A stretch of 64,000 nt of DNA from Massilia pinisoli. Lineage in GTDB: Bacteria; Pseudomonadota; Gammaproteobacteria; Burkholderiales; Burkholderiaceae_D. Positions 9,077-17,691 of the stretch are shown piece after piece. The first letter of the stretch is position 1. Each line of letters starts with the position of its first letter. Under the pieces are notes generated by a model. That model was given only the letters and a program-made list of their open reading frames with translations. It made no database searches and was not told where the DNA came from. The position numbers and the translations under genes were made by a program. The DNA lies in the NCBI RefSeq assembly GCF_024753285.1, contig NZ_JANUGW010000022.1, positions 1-64,000 on the forward strand, read 5' to 3'.

Positions 9077-10312
9077 TCAGGCAGCGGCCTTCCAAGCGTC
9101 GCCCAGCGCCGCGGCCAGCGGCACGGCGAGCGCGGCCGGCTCGGCATGGGCCAGCACGACCTGCCCGCAGCCGTGCCAGCGCGCACAGCGGCCGAATGCG
9201 CCGGCCAGGTCGCGCACGAGGCGCTCGCTGACGCGCACGCCCGGCTCAAGCACGAGCGACTTCAGCTCGAACACGCCCGTCTTGCGGTGCGCCTTCGCAT
9301 CGACGCGCCCGACCAGCGTCCCGCGGCGCAGCAGGGGCAACGTGAAATAGCCGTAGCGGCGCTTCTCGGCCGGCGTGTAGCACTCCAGGCGGTAATCGAA
9401 GCCGAACAGGTCGAGCGCCCGGCGGCGATCCCACACGACGGGGTCGAACGGCGACAGCACGCTCGTCAACGTGGCCTGCAAGGCGCCGCGTGCGGCCTGG
9501 GCGAGCAGGTCCGCATGGTCGGGATGGACGTACACGGGTTCCTTCCATCCGTCGACGCGGGCGCGCAGCAGCAAGCCCTCGTCCGCCAGCGCCTGCGGGT
9601 CGAGGTGCGGCGGCTTCGTGCGGTGGTAGTCGGGAATCCAGGTCGCCTTCGCCACGCCCAGCGCGCGCACGGCGTCCAGCACGAACCGGCGCCGGGTCTC
9701 CGCGACGGACGGCATGCGTGCATCGTCCCAGCCCGGCAACACGCGCTCGGCCAGGTCATACACGCGGTGGAACTGCTGGCGCCGCGCGATCATCAGCTGC
9801 CCCGTCGTGAACAAGACTTCGAGCGCGCGCTTTTCCGGCTTCCATTCCCACCAGCCGCCCGCCTTGCCGTCCGTGCGTTCGAAGTCGGCCGACCGGGCCG
9901 GACCGTTGGCGCGGATATGGGCCAGCACGCGCGCGACCTCCTCGCGGTGCGACGCGAGCCACGTCCCCGCGTACTTCCAGCCCAGCGAGCCGGGATCGAC
10001 CATGCGGTGCCGGTACAGGCCGTAGTCCTCGATGGGGATGAAGCACGCCTCGTGGGCCCAGTACTCGAACAGCCGGCCCTCGGCCAGCAGCTGGTCGAGC
10101 CAGTCCGGGTCGTAGTCGCCCAGGCGGCTCCACAGCACGAGGTACGGGCTGCGCGCCACGACGCTGATGGTGTCGATCTGCAGCACGCCCATGCGGCGGA
10201 TGGCGGCCAGCACGTCGTCCTTCGTGGCGCGGGCGCGCCTGGCCTGCAGCATGCCCTGCGCGGCGAGGTGCAGGGAACGCGCGACAGCGGGAGTCAGGAT
10301 TGGTTCGCTCAT
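9077..10312 (-). CDS. ycaQ: YcaQ-family winged-helix DNA glycosylase
   Basis: DNA glycosylase of the HTH_42 (AlkX/YcaQ) family, which unhooks DNA interstrand crosslinks and removes bulky N7-alkylguanine. At 411 residues it is nearly collinear with E. coli YcaQ. Shared segments include LHLAAQGML, QIDTISVVARSPYLVLWSRL, EYWAHEACF, SPFDPVVWDRRRA and LPLLRRGTLVGRVDAK. The QIDTI motif contains the Gln and Asp assigned to catalysis in this family. It diverges from sbcD across about 136 bp. Placement next to the SbcCD nuclease is consistent with a DNA-damage theme but is not evidence for one operon, since they are on opposite strands. Confidence 0.92.
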   Translation of the reverse strand: MSEPILTPAVARSLHLAAQGMLQARRARATKDDVLAAIRRMGVLQIDTISVVARSPYLVLWSRLGDYDPDWLDQLLAEGRLFEYWAHEACFIPIEDYGLYRHRMVDPGSLGWKYAGTWLASHREEVARVLAHIRANGPARSADFERTDGKAGGWWEWKPEKRALEVLFTTGQLMIARRQQFHRVYDLAERVLPGWDDARMPSVAETRRRFVLDAVRALGVAKATWIPDYHRTKPPHLDPQALADEGLLLRARVDGWKEPVYVHPDHADLLAQAARGALQATLTSVLSPFDPVVWDRRRALDLFGFDYRLECYTPAEKRRYGYFTLPLLRRGTLVGRVDAKAHRKTGVFELKSLVLEPGVRVSERLVRDLAGAFGRCARWHGCGQVVLAHAEPAALAVPLAAALGDAWKAAA

Positions 10313-10448
10313 CCAGACATTCTAGTGACATCCGATCAACATTTATATAGGTTGGCGCGAAAAAGTACTGGTTTTTTTCACAGTATTGCGCCGTCTGCGC
10401 TATAGTTGGCGCCCTGGCTCAACCACCGTTGCTGACTTCCTAACGACC

Positions 10449-11729
10449 ATGCGGCTGCTGCACACATCAGACTGGCATCTCGGCCAGACCCTGCACAATT
10501 TCGACCGGACCTACGAGCACCAGTGCTTCCTCGACTGGCTGCTCGACACGATCGTCGCCGAGGAAGCGGACGCCCTGCTGATCGCCGGCGACGTGTTCGA
10601 CAATGCGAACCCGTCCGCCACCGCACAGCGCCAGCTGTACCGCTTCCTGCAGCAGGCGCGGGCACGCGCGCCGCAGCTCGACATCGTCGTCATCGCCGGC
10701 AACCACGATTCGCCGGGTCGGCTCGAGGCGCCGGGGCCGCTGCTGGAAGCGCACGGCACCCGCGTCATCGGCCACGTCGTGCGCGATGCGGCCGGCGCCA
10801 TCGACGTCGAGCGCTTCCTCGTGCCGCTGACCGGCAAGGACGGCGCGGTGCGGGCCTGGTGCGTCGCGATCCCGTTCCTGCGCCCCGGCGACGTGCCGCG
10901 CGTGACGCCGCTGTCCACCGACAGTGCCCCGAACGATGCATTCGACGCCTACCTCGGGGGCATCCGCAGCCTGTACCAGCAGGCGTACGAGCTGGCGCGC
11001 GCGCGGGCGACGGACGGCCAGGCGATCGTCGCGATGGGCCATTGCCACATGGTCGGCGGCGATGCGTCGCCCGACTCCGAACGGCGCATCGTCATCGGCG
11101 GCACCGAGGCGCTGCCCGCGTCGATGTTCGGTCCGGACGTCGCCTACGCGGCGCTGGGCCACCTGCACCTCGCGCAGCGGGTGGGCCAGCAGGACCACCT
11201 GCGCTATTGCGGCAGCCCGCTGCCCCTGTCCTTCGCCGAGGTCGGCTACCGGCACCAGGTGCTGCGCATCGACCTGGACGGCCCGAGCGCCGCGGCCATC
11301 GAGCCCATTCACGTGCCGCGCGCCGTCGAGCTGCTGCGCGTGCCGGCCCGCCCGGCGGCCGTCAAGCAGGCGATCGCGGAACTGGTCGGGCTCGACCTGC
11401 CCGACCTGCCGCGCGACGCGTGGCCGTACCTGGAAGTGCGCGTGCTGCTCGACGCGCCTGAGCCCGGCCTGCGCGCCCAGGTCGAGGCGGCACTGGAAGG
11501 CAAGCCCGTGCGTCTCGCGAAGATCGAACCGACGCGCCGCGTCGCGACGACGGCCGGCGCGGAGCCGGCATTGAGCCTCGACCAGCTCGCGCAACTGCAG
11601 CCGGACGACATCTTCCGCCGTCTGTGGCAGCAACGCTTCGGCGAAGACGCGCCCGACGACCAGTTGGCCGCGTTCGCCGAACTGCTGCTCCCGACGGACG
11701 CCGCCGGCAGCAAGCGGGAGGCCGCATGA
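10449..11729 (+). CDS. sbcD: Exonuclease SbcCD subunit D
   Basis: Mre11-type metallophosphoesterase nuclease subunit that, with SbcC, cuts hairpins and DNA ends blocked by protein. The 426-residue product begins MRLLHTSDWHLG and has the ordered phosphodiesterase motifs AGDVFDNANPS, AGNHDSPGRL, GHCHM and LGHLHLAQ, which hold the Asp, Asn and His ligands for two Mn2+. The frame is open to 10386, but the ATG at 10449 aligns with the family start. The stop codon overlaps the sbcC start as ATGA, so the two subunits are translationally coupled. A TATAGT box lies about 45 bp upstream. Confidence 0.96.
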   Translation: MRLLHTSDWHLGQTLHNFDRTYEHQCFLDWLLDTIVAEEADALLIAGDVFDNANPSATAQRQLYRFLQQARARAPQLDIVVIAGNHDSPGRLEAPGPLLEAHGTRVIGHVVRDAAGAIDVERFLVPLTGKDGAVRAWCVAIPFLRPGDVPRVTPLSTDSAPNDAFDAYLGGIRSLYQQAYELARARATDGQAIVAMGHCHMVGGDASPDSERRIVIGGTEALPASMFGPDVAYAALGHLHLAQRVGQQDHLRYCGSPLPLSFAEVGYRHQVLRIDLDGPSAAAIEPIHVPRAVELLRVPARPAAVKQAIAELVGLDLPDLPRDAWPYLEVRVLLDAPEPGLRAQVEAALEGKPVRLAKIEPTRRVATTAGAEPALSLDQLAQLQPDDIFRRLWQQRFGEDAPDDQLAAFAELLLPTDAAGSKREAA

Positions 11730-14700
11730 AGATCCTGCGCATCGGCGGCAAGAATCTGGCGTCGCTGGCCGGCGACTTCGAGGTCGACTTCGAAAGCGAA
11801 CCGCTGGCGGCGGCCGGCCTGTTCGCGATCAGCGGGCCCACCGGCGCGGGCAAGAGCACCTTGCTCGACGCGTTGTGCCTCGCGCTGTACGACGCGACGC
11901 CGCGCCTCATCAAGGGTCCACGCGTCGGCAACTACCTCCCGGACGTGGGCGACGAAACATTGTCGGTCGCCGACCGCCGCACGTTGATGCGGCGTGGCAC
12001 GGCGGACGCGTTCGCCGAGGTCGACTTTGTCGGCAACGACGAACAGCGCTACCGCGCGCGCTGGAGCGTGCGCCGCTCGCGCAACCGCGCCGCGGGCGCA
12101 TTGCAGCCGTCCACGATGAGCCTGCAGCAACTGCCCGGGCTGCAAGCGCTGGGCGGCACGAAGACGGAAGTGCTGGCCGAGATCGAGCGCCGCATCGGCC
12201 TGTCGTTCGAACAGTTCACGCGCTCCGTGCTGCTGGCGCAAAACGAATTCTCAGCCTTCCTCCGCACGGACGAGAACGAGCGCGGCGAGTTGCTCGAAAC
12301 GCTGACGGGCAGCGCCGTGTACAGCGACATCTCGCGCCGCGCCTACGAACGCTGGCGTGTGGAGCAGGAAGCCATGCGCCGCCTGACAGAACGCCTGCAG
12401 GACCAGGCGCCGCTCGGCCCCGACGCGCGGGCCGCGCTCGATGCCGACCACGCCACCGCGCAAGCCTCGCTCGCGGCGGCCGAAACGCGCCAGGCCGGGC
12501 TCGAACGGCAGCTGCGCTGGCACCAGGAACTGGAACGCCTGCGGGCGGCGGAAACGCAGGCCGACGGGTTGCTCACGCAGGCGCGCGCCGCGGCCGATGC
12601 GGCCACCGACCGGCGCCGCCGCTTGGCCACCTTGGACGCCGTGCAGCCGGCGCGCGCCCTCGTCGCCGACCTGAGCCGCCTGGCCGGCGAACAAAGGCAG
12701 GTGCAGGCGCAGCTGGCTGCCGGCGAACACGACCTTGCCCGCGCCCTCGACGCCCAGCGGCAGGCCGCGCAAGGCCTGATGGAGGCCGAGCGCAAGCTGG
12801 ACGCGGCGGAAGACGCGCAGCGCACCGCGGCCCCGCAACTGGACCGCGCGAAAGCGCTCGACGCCACGCTGGACGCGCTGGCGCCCGCCCACGCGAAGGC
12901 GCGCGCGGCGGCGGACGACGCGCGAACGGAATCGGCACAGGCGCAGGCGGCCCTGCAAGCAAAGACGGCAGAGCTGGACGCCAGCCGGCGCGCCTTGCAC
13001 GACACGGGCACGTGGCTCGCCGCGCACGGTGCGCGCGAACCGCTCGCCACACAATGGACCCGGTGGGACCAGCGTCTCGCGCAGGCCGGGCAGGCCGCGC
13101 AACAGGACGCGACCAGCGCGCAAGCGCTCGACGCGGCAAAAGCCGGCGCCGAGCAGGCGGCCGGCGCGGCGCAGCGGACGGCGCATGCGCTGGCCGCATC
13201 GGTCGAATTGCTGGAGGCACGCGACGCCGCGCGCCGGCAGGCCGCAGCCGCGCTGGACGGCATCGACGCCGACGCGCTGCGCACGGAACGCCGCACGCTC
13301 GACCAGCGGCGCGAGCACCTCGCGTCGCTCGACCACACGTGGCAGGCGGCGCGCACGCACCGCATCCGCCTGGCCGACGTGGATGGGCAGGCCATCCAGG
13401 CCACGCAGACGCGCGCGGCGGCACAGGAAGGCCTCGACGCAGCACGCACTGCGGGCATCGCGCTCGATGCCGCCGTGGTCCAGGCCGAGCGCATGCTGAA
13501 GTCCGCGCAGCTCGCGTGCGCCGACGGCGTCGAGAAGCTGCGCGCGACGCTCGTCGACGGCGATTCTTGCCCTGTGTGCGGCGGCACCGAACATCCTTAT
13601 CGGCACCAGGACGACCGGTTGCACGCGGTGCTGGACAACCTGTCCGGCGAGCTGGCCGCGCGCCGCACCGAACAACGCGCCAACGTCGACCTGCAGGCCG
13701 ACCAGCGCGCCGCGTTCGAGGCGGCCGGCGATCGGCTGGCGACGCTGGCGCGCGAGCGCGACGGCCTCGCCGCCGCCCTCGCGCAACTGGACGCGGAATG
13801 GACCGACAATCCCCTCGCGGCCGCGGCACCCGACGGTGACGATGACCACGACGCACGCGGCCGGTGGCTGGCCGCCGAACTGGCCGCGCTGCGCGCTGCG
13901 TACGACGACCTGGAAACGCGCGACGCCGGCCTGCGTCGCGCCGTGCTCGCGCGCGACGCCGCGCAGCAAGCGTGGGACCAGGCCAACGCGGAACACACAC
14001 GCCTGCTCGATGCCGCGCAGACGGCCCAGGGCACACTGGCCCGGCTCGACGCCGACATCGCGGCACTCGCGGCACGGCGCGAGGCGGCCGCTTCCGCGCT
14101 GGCCGCGCTGCTGGCCGAACTCGACCCGGTGCTGGCGACGGCCTGCGGCGACGGCTGGCAAGACCGCTGGCAACGCGATCCCGCCGGCTGGCGCGCCGCA
14201 CGCGAGCACGAAGCCCGCGAATGGAACGAACAGGCGGCACGCCAGCAGCGGCTGCAAGGCGCCATCGGCACCGTCGAGGCGGAACAAGCGGCGCTGGAGG
14301 CACGCGTGGAGCAGGCGGGCCGGCGCCGCGCCGATGCCGATGCCGAGTTCGCCCGCATGGAGGGGGAACTGGCCGCCCACCGTGGCGAACGCGCCGGCCT
14401 GTTCGAAGGCCGCGCGGTGCGCGACGTCGAGCAGGCGCTCGCGGCGGCCGTGACGTCGGCACGCGCCGCCGTGAACGGCTGCCAGGCCGCGAGCCTGCAG
14501 TCGGCGCAAGCGGAAGCACGGGTGCGCGAGGCGCAGGCCCGTGCCGCGGCGCGGATCGCCGACCTGCAGGGCGAACTGGCCGACGCGGGCGAACGCCTCG
14601 CGCAGTGGATCCACGATTTCGACGGCAGCGACCCAACCCTGGAAAGCGTCGCCAACGAACAGCAGCTGGCCGCCCTGCTCCAGGTCGGTGCCGCGTGGAT

Positions 14701-15616
14701 CGCCCAGGAGCGCACGGCTTTGCAGGAACTCGATGCCGCCGTGCGCCAGGCCACGGCGATTTCGGCGGAGCGGCGCGCGCAGCGGGAGCAGCACGAGCGG
14801 CTGCGCGAAGACCTGCCGCCTGATGCGGACGCGGGCGCCGGTTCCGCAGCGTCCGATGCGGAAGCGCATGGCGACGCGTCCGACGCCGGGCAGGCCCCCG
14901 CACAGACATCGCGCCCGGAACGCCCGCACGCGCTGCCGCAAGACGCCGACACCGTCGCCGCCGCGCTGCTCCGTGCCCAGACGGAACGCGACGCCGCACG
15001 GGAAGCGGCTGCCGGCCTCGCGATGCGCATCCGCGAAGACGAACAGCGGCGCGAACGGGCACGCTCGATGATGGCCGAGATCGAGCGCCAGCGCGCCATC
15101 GAGGACCGGTGGGCGAAGCTGGCGGAGCTGATCGGCTCGGCCGACGGCAAGAAATTCCGCAACTATGCCCAGCAGTTCACGCTCGACGTGCTGCTCGGCT
15201 ATGCGAACAACCACCTGGGCCAGCTGGCGCGGCGCTACCGGTTGGAGCGCGTCGTCAGCGCGGCCGGTCCGTCGCTGGCGCTGATGGTGCGCGACCAGGA
15301 CATGGGCGGCGAAGTGCGCTCCGTGAATTCGCTGTCCGGCGGCGAATCGTTCCTCGTCTCGCTGGCGCTCGCGCTGGGCTTGGCGTCTCTGTCGTCGAAC
15401 CGCGTGAAGGTCGAATCGCTGTTCATCGACGAAGGCTTCGGCAGCCTCGACAGCGACACGCTGGGCGTCGCGATGGATGCGCTCGATGCGCTGCAATCGC
15501 TGGGCCGCAAGGTCGGCGTCATCTCGCACGTGCAGGAGATGACGGAACGCATCGCGACCAAGGTACTCGTGCGGCCCGCCGGTGGCGGCAGCAGCGCCGT
15601 GACGGTGCAATGCTAG
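11726..15616 (+). CDS. sbcC: Exonuclease SbcCD subunit C (SMC-like ATPase)
   Basis: Rad50-like ATPase subunit of SbcCD, 1296 residues. Walker A GPTGAGKST is at residues 37-45. Two very long Ala/Arg/Glu/Gln-rich coiled coils flank a zinc-hook CPVC at residues 615-618. The C-terminus carries the ABC signature LSGGESFLVSLALALGLA and Walker B VESLFIDEGFGSLDSD. The ATG at 11726 overlaps the sbcD stop. The protein is longer than E. coli SbcC (about 1050 residues) because of expanded coiled-coil arms, including an acidic low-complexity stretch near residues 1030-1070. The high GC content creates long antisense open frames here (for example 12251-15625, minus), which I do not regard as genes. Confidence 0.96.
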   Translation: MKILRIGGKNLASLAGDFEVDFESEPLAAAGLFAISGPTGAGKSTLLDALCLALYDATPRLIKGPRVGNYLPDVGDETLSVADRRTLMRRGTADAFAEVDFVGNDEQRYRARWSVRRSRNRAAGALQPSTMSLQQLPGLQALGGTKTEVLAEIERRIGLSFEQFTRSVLLAQNEFSAFLRTDENERGELLETLTGSAVYSDISRRAYERWRVEQEAMRRLTERLQDQAPLGPDARAALDADHATAQASLAAAETRQAGLERQLRWHQELERLRAAETQADGLLTQARAAADAATDRRRRLATLDAVQPARALVADLSRLAGEQRQVQAQLAAGEHDLARALDAQRQAAQGLMEAERKLDAAEDAQRTAAPQLDRAKALDATLDALAPAHAKARAAADDARTESAQAQAALQAKTAELDASRRALHDTGTWLAAHGAREPLATQWTRWDQRLAQAGQAAQQDATSAQALDAAKAGAEQAAGAAQRTAHALAASVELLEARDAARRQAAAALDGIDADALRTERRTLDQRREHLASLDHTWQAARTHRIRLADVDGQAIQATQTRAAAQEGLDAARTAGIALDAAVVQAERMLKSAQLACADGVEKLRATLVDGDSCPVCGGTEHPYRHQDDRLHAVLDNLSGELAARRTEQRANVDLQADQRAAFEAAGDRLATLARERDGLAAALAQLDAEWTDNPLAAAAPDGDDDHDARGRWLAAELAALRAAYDDLETRDAGLRRAVLARDAAQQAWDQANAEHTRLLDAAQTAQGTLARLDADIAALAARREAAASALAALLAELDPVLATACGDGWQDRWQRDPAGWRAAREHEAREWNEQAARQQRLQGAIGTVEAEQAALEARVEQAGRRRADADAEFARMEGELAAHRGERAGLFEGRAVRDVEQALAAAVTSARAAVNGCQAASLQSAQAEARVREAQARAAARIADLQGELADAGERLAQWIHDFDGSDPTLESVANEQQLAALLQVGAAWIAQERTALQELDAAVRQATAISAERRAQREQHERLREDLPPDADAGAGSAASDAEAHGDASDAGQAPAQTSRPERPHALPQDADTVAAALLRAQTERDAAREAAAGLAMRIREDEQRRERARSMMAEIERQRAIEDRWAKLAELIGSADGKKFRNYAQQFTLDVLLGYANNHLGQLARRYRLERVVSAAGPSLALMVRDQDMGGEVRSVNSLSGGESFLVSLALALGLASLSSNRVKVESLFIDEGFGSLDSDTLGVAMDALDALQSLGRKVGVISHVQEMTERIATKVLVRPAGGGSSAVTVQC

Positions 15617-15719
15617 ACCGTGCAATGCTAAAATGCGCCCCTTCCCTTGTCCTGCCGTGCCCGCCGCATGCTGCCATGCCCCGGGACGGCGCAGCTGATT
15701 TCATCTTCATTTAATTATC

Positions 15720-15932
15720 ATGTCGAAACCCGCCCGCTTCCTGACCTTCAAGTGCGCCAAGTGCGCCAAGCCGGTCAAGGTCACCCTGCAGAAAGTGTCC
15801 GCCTGCTCGCACATCCAGCCCTACCAGGGCATCTGCGAATGCGGCGAGATCAAGCGCCACGCGACCGGCAACCCGGATGCCGTGAAGTCGTACGTCGAAT
15901 CGAACGAACTCCACTGGCACCACCACCATTGA
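15720..15932 (+). CDS. Small cysteine-rich conserved hypothetical protein
   Basis: A 70-residue protein that starts MSKPARFLTFKCAKCAKPVK. It has CxxC at residues 12-15, then Cys29 and a CECGE segment at 39-43, an arrangement that suggests a zinc ribbon. It ends in four consecutive His residues. I do not recognise a named family. It lies 103 bp after sbcC and 11 bp before the methyltransferase start, so it may share a transcript with the latter. A TAAAAT box near 15629 could be its promoter. Codon use matches its neighbours, which supports a real gene. Confidence 0.65.
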   Translation: MSKPARFLTFKCAKCAKPVKVTLQKVSACSHIQPYQGICECGEIKRHATGNPDAVKSYVESNELHWHHHH

Positions 15933-15943
15933 TCGGGACGGCG

Positions 15944-17101
15944 ATGACGACTTCCGACGGCGCGGCGCGCATCCACTGGATCGAACACGGAGAGGAACGC
16001 TCGGCGCGCTGGCGCTCGGAAAGCGGCTGGCCGGCGCCGAAGAAGGTCGTGCTGGCCGACGACACGATGAACGCCGACGCAGCCTGGCGCCTCGCGCTGG
16101 ACGGCACGGCGCTGCTGTGGCGCGGTGACTTTCAAAATGCGCGCCAGCTGCTGCAGGCGCTCGTGCGCCGCGTCGACCACAAGGGCCCGCGCGCGCGCCG
16201 CTCCAAGGGCGGCAAGCCCGCGGCATCGCTGACCGAACAATTCCACCGCCACCGCCTCGCGCAGTTGCAGCGCGCACGCACGCTGGCGATGCTGCTGATT
16301 CCGTTCGACGCGGACCACGGCATCCCGCTGCGCCGCGCACCCGATGTGCGCGAAGCGTGCACCGAGGCGTACGGCCCCGTCACCGAGCCATACGTCGCGT
16401 CGCTGCGTGAACTGCTGGGCGTCATCGGCGCGCACGAATGGCGCCGCAAGGGCGTGTTCATTCCCGCCCTCGACGAACGCGTGCACCCGTGGTACGGCGT
16501 GTTCTCGCCCGTGCGCGGGGAATACGTGGAGCTCGTCGCGCAAGCGCCGCTGCCGGCGGGCGCCAAGCTCGCGTTCGACATCGGCACGGGCACGGGCGTG
16601 CTGTCGGCCGTGCTGGCACATCGCGGCTTGCAGGGCGTGCTCGCCACCGACATGGATGCGCGCGCCCTCGGCTGCGCCCGCGCCAACGTCGAACGGCTGG
16701 GACTCGCTGGCCAGGTCGAAGTCGTGCAGGCCGACCTGTATCCGGAAGGACGCGCCGACCTCGTCGTCTGCAATCCGCCCTGGTTGCCGGGCAAGCCGAG
16801 CTCCGCCATCGAATACGCCGTGTACGATCCGGACAGCCGCATGCTGAAGGGTTTCCTCGCGGGCTTGACGGAGCATTTGCGGCCCGGTGGCGAAGGCTGG
16901 CTCATCCTGTCCGACCTGGCGGAGCACCTGGGCTTGCGGTCGCGCGATCAATTGCTTGGCTGGATTGCGGATGCGGGCCTGGCCGTCGCCGGGCGTCACG
17001 ACATCCGCCCGACACATGCGAAGGCCAGCGATCCCGACGATCCGCTGGCGGTCGCGCGCATGGCGGAAGTGACGTCGCTGTGGCGTTTGCAGGCCGCGTG
17101 A
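15944..17101 (+). CDS. Class I SAM-dependent methyltransferase (NPPW type)
   Basis: Methyltransferase of 385 residues. The SAM-binding strand LAFDIGTGTGVLSAVLA (around residue 207) is followed by an acidic LATDMDA end of strand 2 and VVCNPPWLPG near residue 273. The (N/D)PP(Y/W) motif is typical of N-methyltransferases of the HemK/PrmC and RsmC/RlmG kind, acting on amide or exocyclic nitrogen. The N-terminal 180 residues are family-specific and contain KGVFIPALDERVHPWYGVFSP. I chose the ATG at 15944, just after the small Cys-rich gene; the frame is open to 15647 but that part overlaps the small gene. The substrate cannot be read from the sequence. Confidence 0.8.
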   Translation: MTTSDGAARIHWIEHGEERSARWRSESGWPAPKKVVLADDTMNADAAWRLALDGTALLWRGDFQNARQLLQALVRRVDHKGPRARRSKGGKPAASLTEQFHRHRLAQLQRARTLAMLLIPFDADHGIPLRRAPDVREACTEAYGPVTEPYVASLRELLGVIGAHEWRRKGVFIPALDERVHPWYGVFSPVRGEYVELVAQAPLPAGAKLAFDIGTGTGVLSAVLAHRGLQGVLATDMDARALGCARANVERLGLAGQVEVVQADLYPEGRADLVVCNPPWLPGKPSSAIEYAVYDPDSRMLKGFLAGLTEHLRPGGEGWLILSDLAEHLGLRSRDQLLGWIADAGLAVAGRHDIRPTHAKASDPDDPLAVARMAEVTSLWRLQAA

Positions 17102-17157
17102 ACGCGGCCGCAACGTACGCAGGTTGATCGAACAGGCGAACCTGAAGCAAACCCGAT

Positions 17158-17186
17158 TTGCGCTCCGGCGCCGATCAGGTTAAAAT
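17158..17186 (+). promoter_or_regulatory. Sigma-70-type promoter of initiator tRNA-Met
   Basis: TTGCGC (17158-17163), a 17-bp spacer and TAAAAT (17181-17186) sit so that transcription would start about 5 bases before the tRNA 5' end. Confidence 0.65.
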
Positions 17187-17198
17187 AGCGTTCTCAGA

Positions 17199-17275
17199 CG
17201 CGGGGTGGAGCAGTCTGGCAGCTCGTCGGGCTCATAACCCGAAGGTCACAGGTTCAAATCCTGTCCCCGCAACCA
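17199..17275 (+). tRNA. Initiator tRNA-fMet (CAT)
   Basis: A 77-nt cloverleaf with encoded CCA and anticodon CAT inside the loop of the GGG...CCC anticodon stem. Two initiator hallmarks are visible: three G:C pairs next to the anticodon loop (GGGCTCATAACCC) and an unpaired C1:A72 at the top of the acceptor stem. The T-arm GGTTCAAATCC is intact. Confidence 0.97.
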
Positions 17276-17289
17276 AATACCGTAACAAC

Positions 17290-17321
17290 AAGCCCGACTC
17301 TTGCAGCCGGGCTTTTGTTTT
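17290..17321 (+). terminator. Rho-independent terminator after tRNA-fMet
   Basis: Stem AAGCCCG (17290-17296) and CGGGCTT (17308-17314) with an 11-base loop, followed by TTGTTTT. It lies 15 bp after the tRNA CCA. Confidence 0.8.
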
Positions 17322-17338
17322 CTGGGCCAGTGCAGCGC

Positions 17339-17602
17339 ATGAGAGACAAGAAAGACAACGCGACCTTCGACCTGCCCGGCTTCGAGCCGGCGCCGCACGA
17401 CGATGACACCGTTGTCCCATCGATTCTCTCCGCCGACGACACTGCCGCGCCGAAGCGTCCGCGCGTGCGCCGCACGGCGCCGAAGCAGGAACAGCTGATG
17501 CTGCTGGACTTGGCCCACACGGATGCGACCGGGCTGCCGGTGTGGAAAGACGATCCCGACCTGGACCTGACCGGCTTGCCCATCTGGAAGCCGGCGGCCT
17601 GA
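17339..17602 (+). CDS. Small hypothetical protein
   Basis: An 87-residue acidic, soluble protein with no recognised domain. It starts MRDKKDNATFDLPGFEP and contains an Arg/Lys patch (KRPRVRRTAPKQ). It ends with two related short units, TDATGLPVWKDD and LDLTGLPIWKPAA, an internal GLP(V/I)WK repeat. It starts just after the tRNA-fMet terminator and stops 89 bp before dbpA. The ATG at 17339 has no clear ribosome-binding site; an in-frame ATG at 17315 lies inside the terminator and is less likely. The regular codon use and repeat argue for a real gene. Confidence 0.5.
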   Translation: MRDKKDNATFDLPGFEPAPHDDDTVVPSILSADDTAAPKRPRVRRTAPKQEQLMLLDLAHTDATGLPVWKDDPDLDLTGLPIWKPAA

Positions 17603-17691
17603 GCGGCGCGCAGCCGCAACGCGGCGCTCGCCGCGCCAACGACAACGCCGCCGACGCGGCACCAACCGCCGCGTGCCGCGCGGCCGACGAC

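Noticed and set aside
12251..15625. An 1124-residue open frame antisense to sbcC, and similar long frames opposite clpB, vgrG, the DUF349 gene and kynU
   Set aside because: They are mirror images of GC-rich coding sequence, lack domain signatures and ribosome sites, and lie fully inside well-identified genes.
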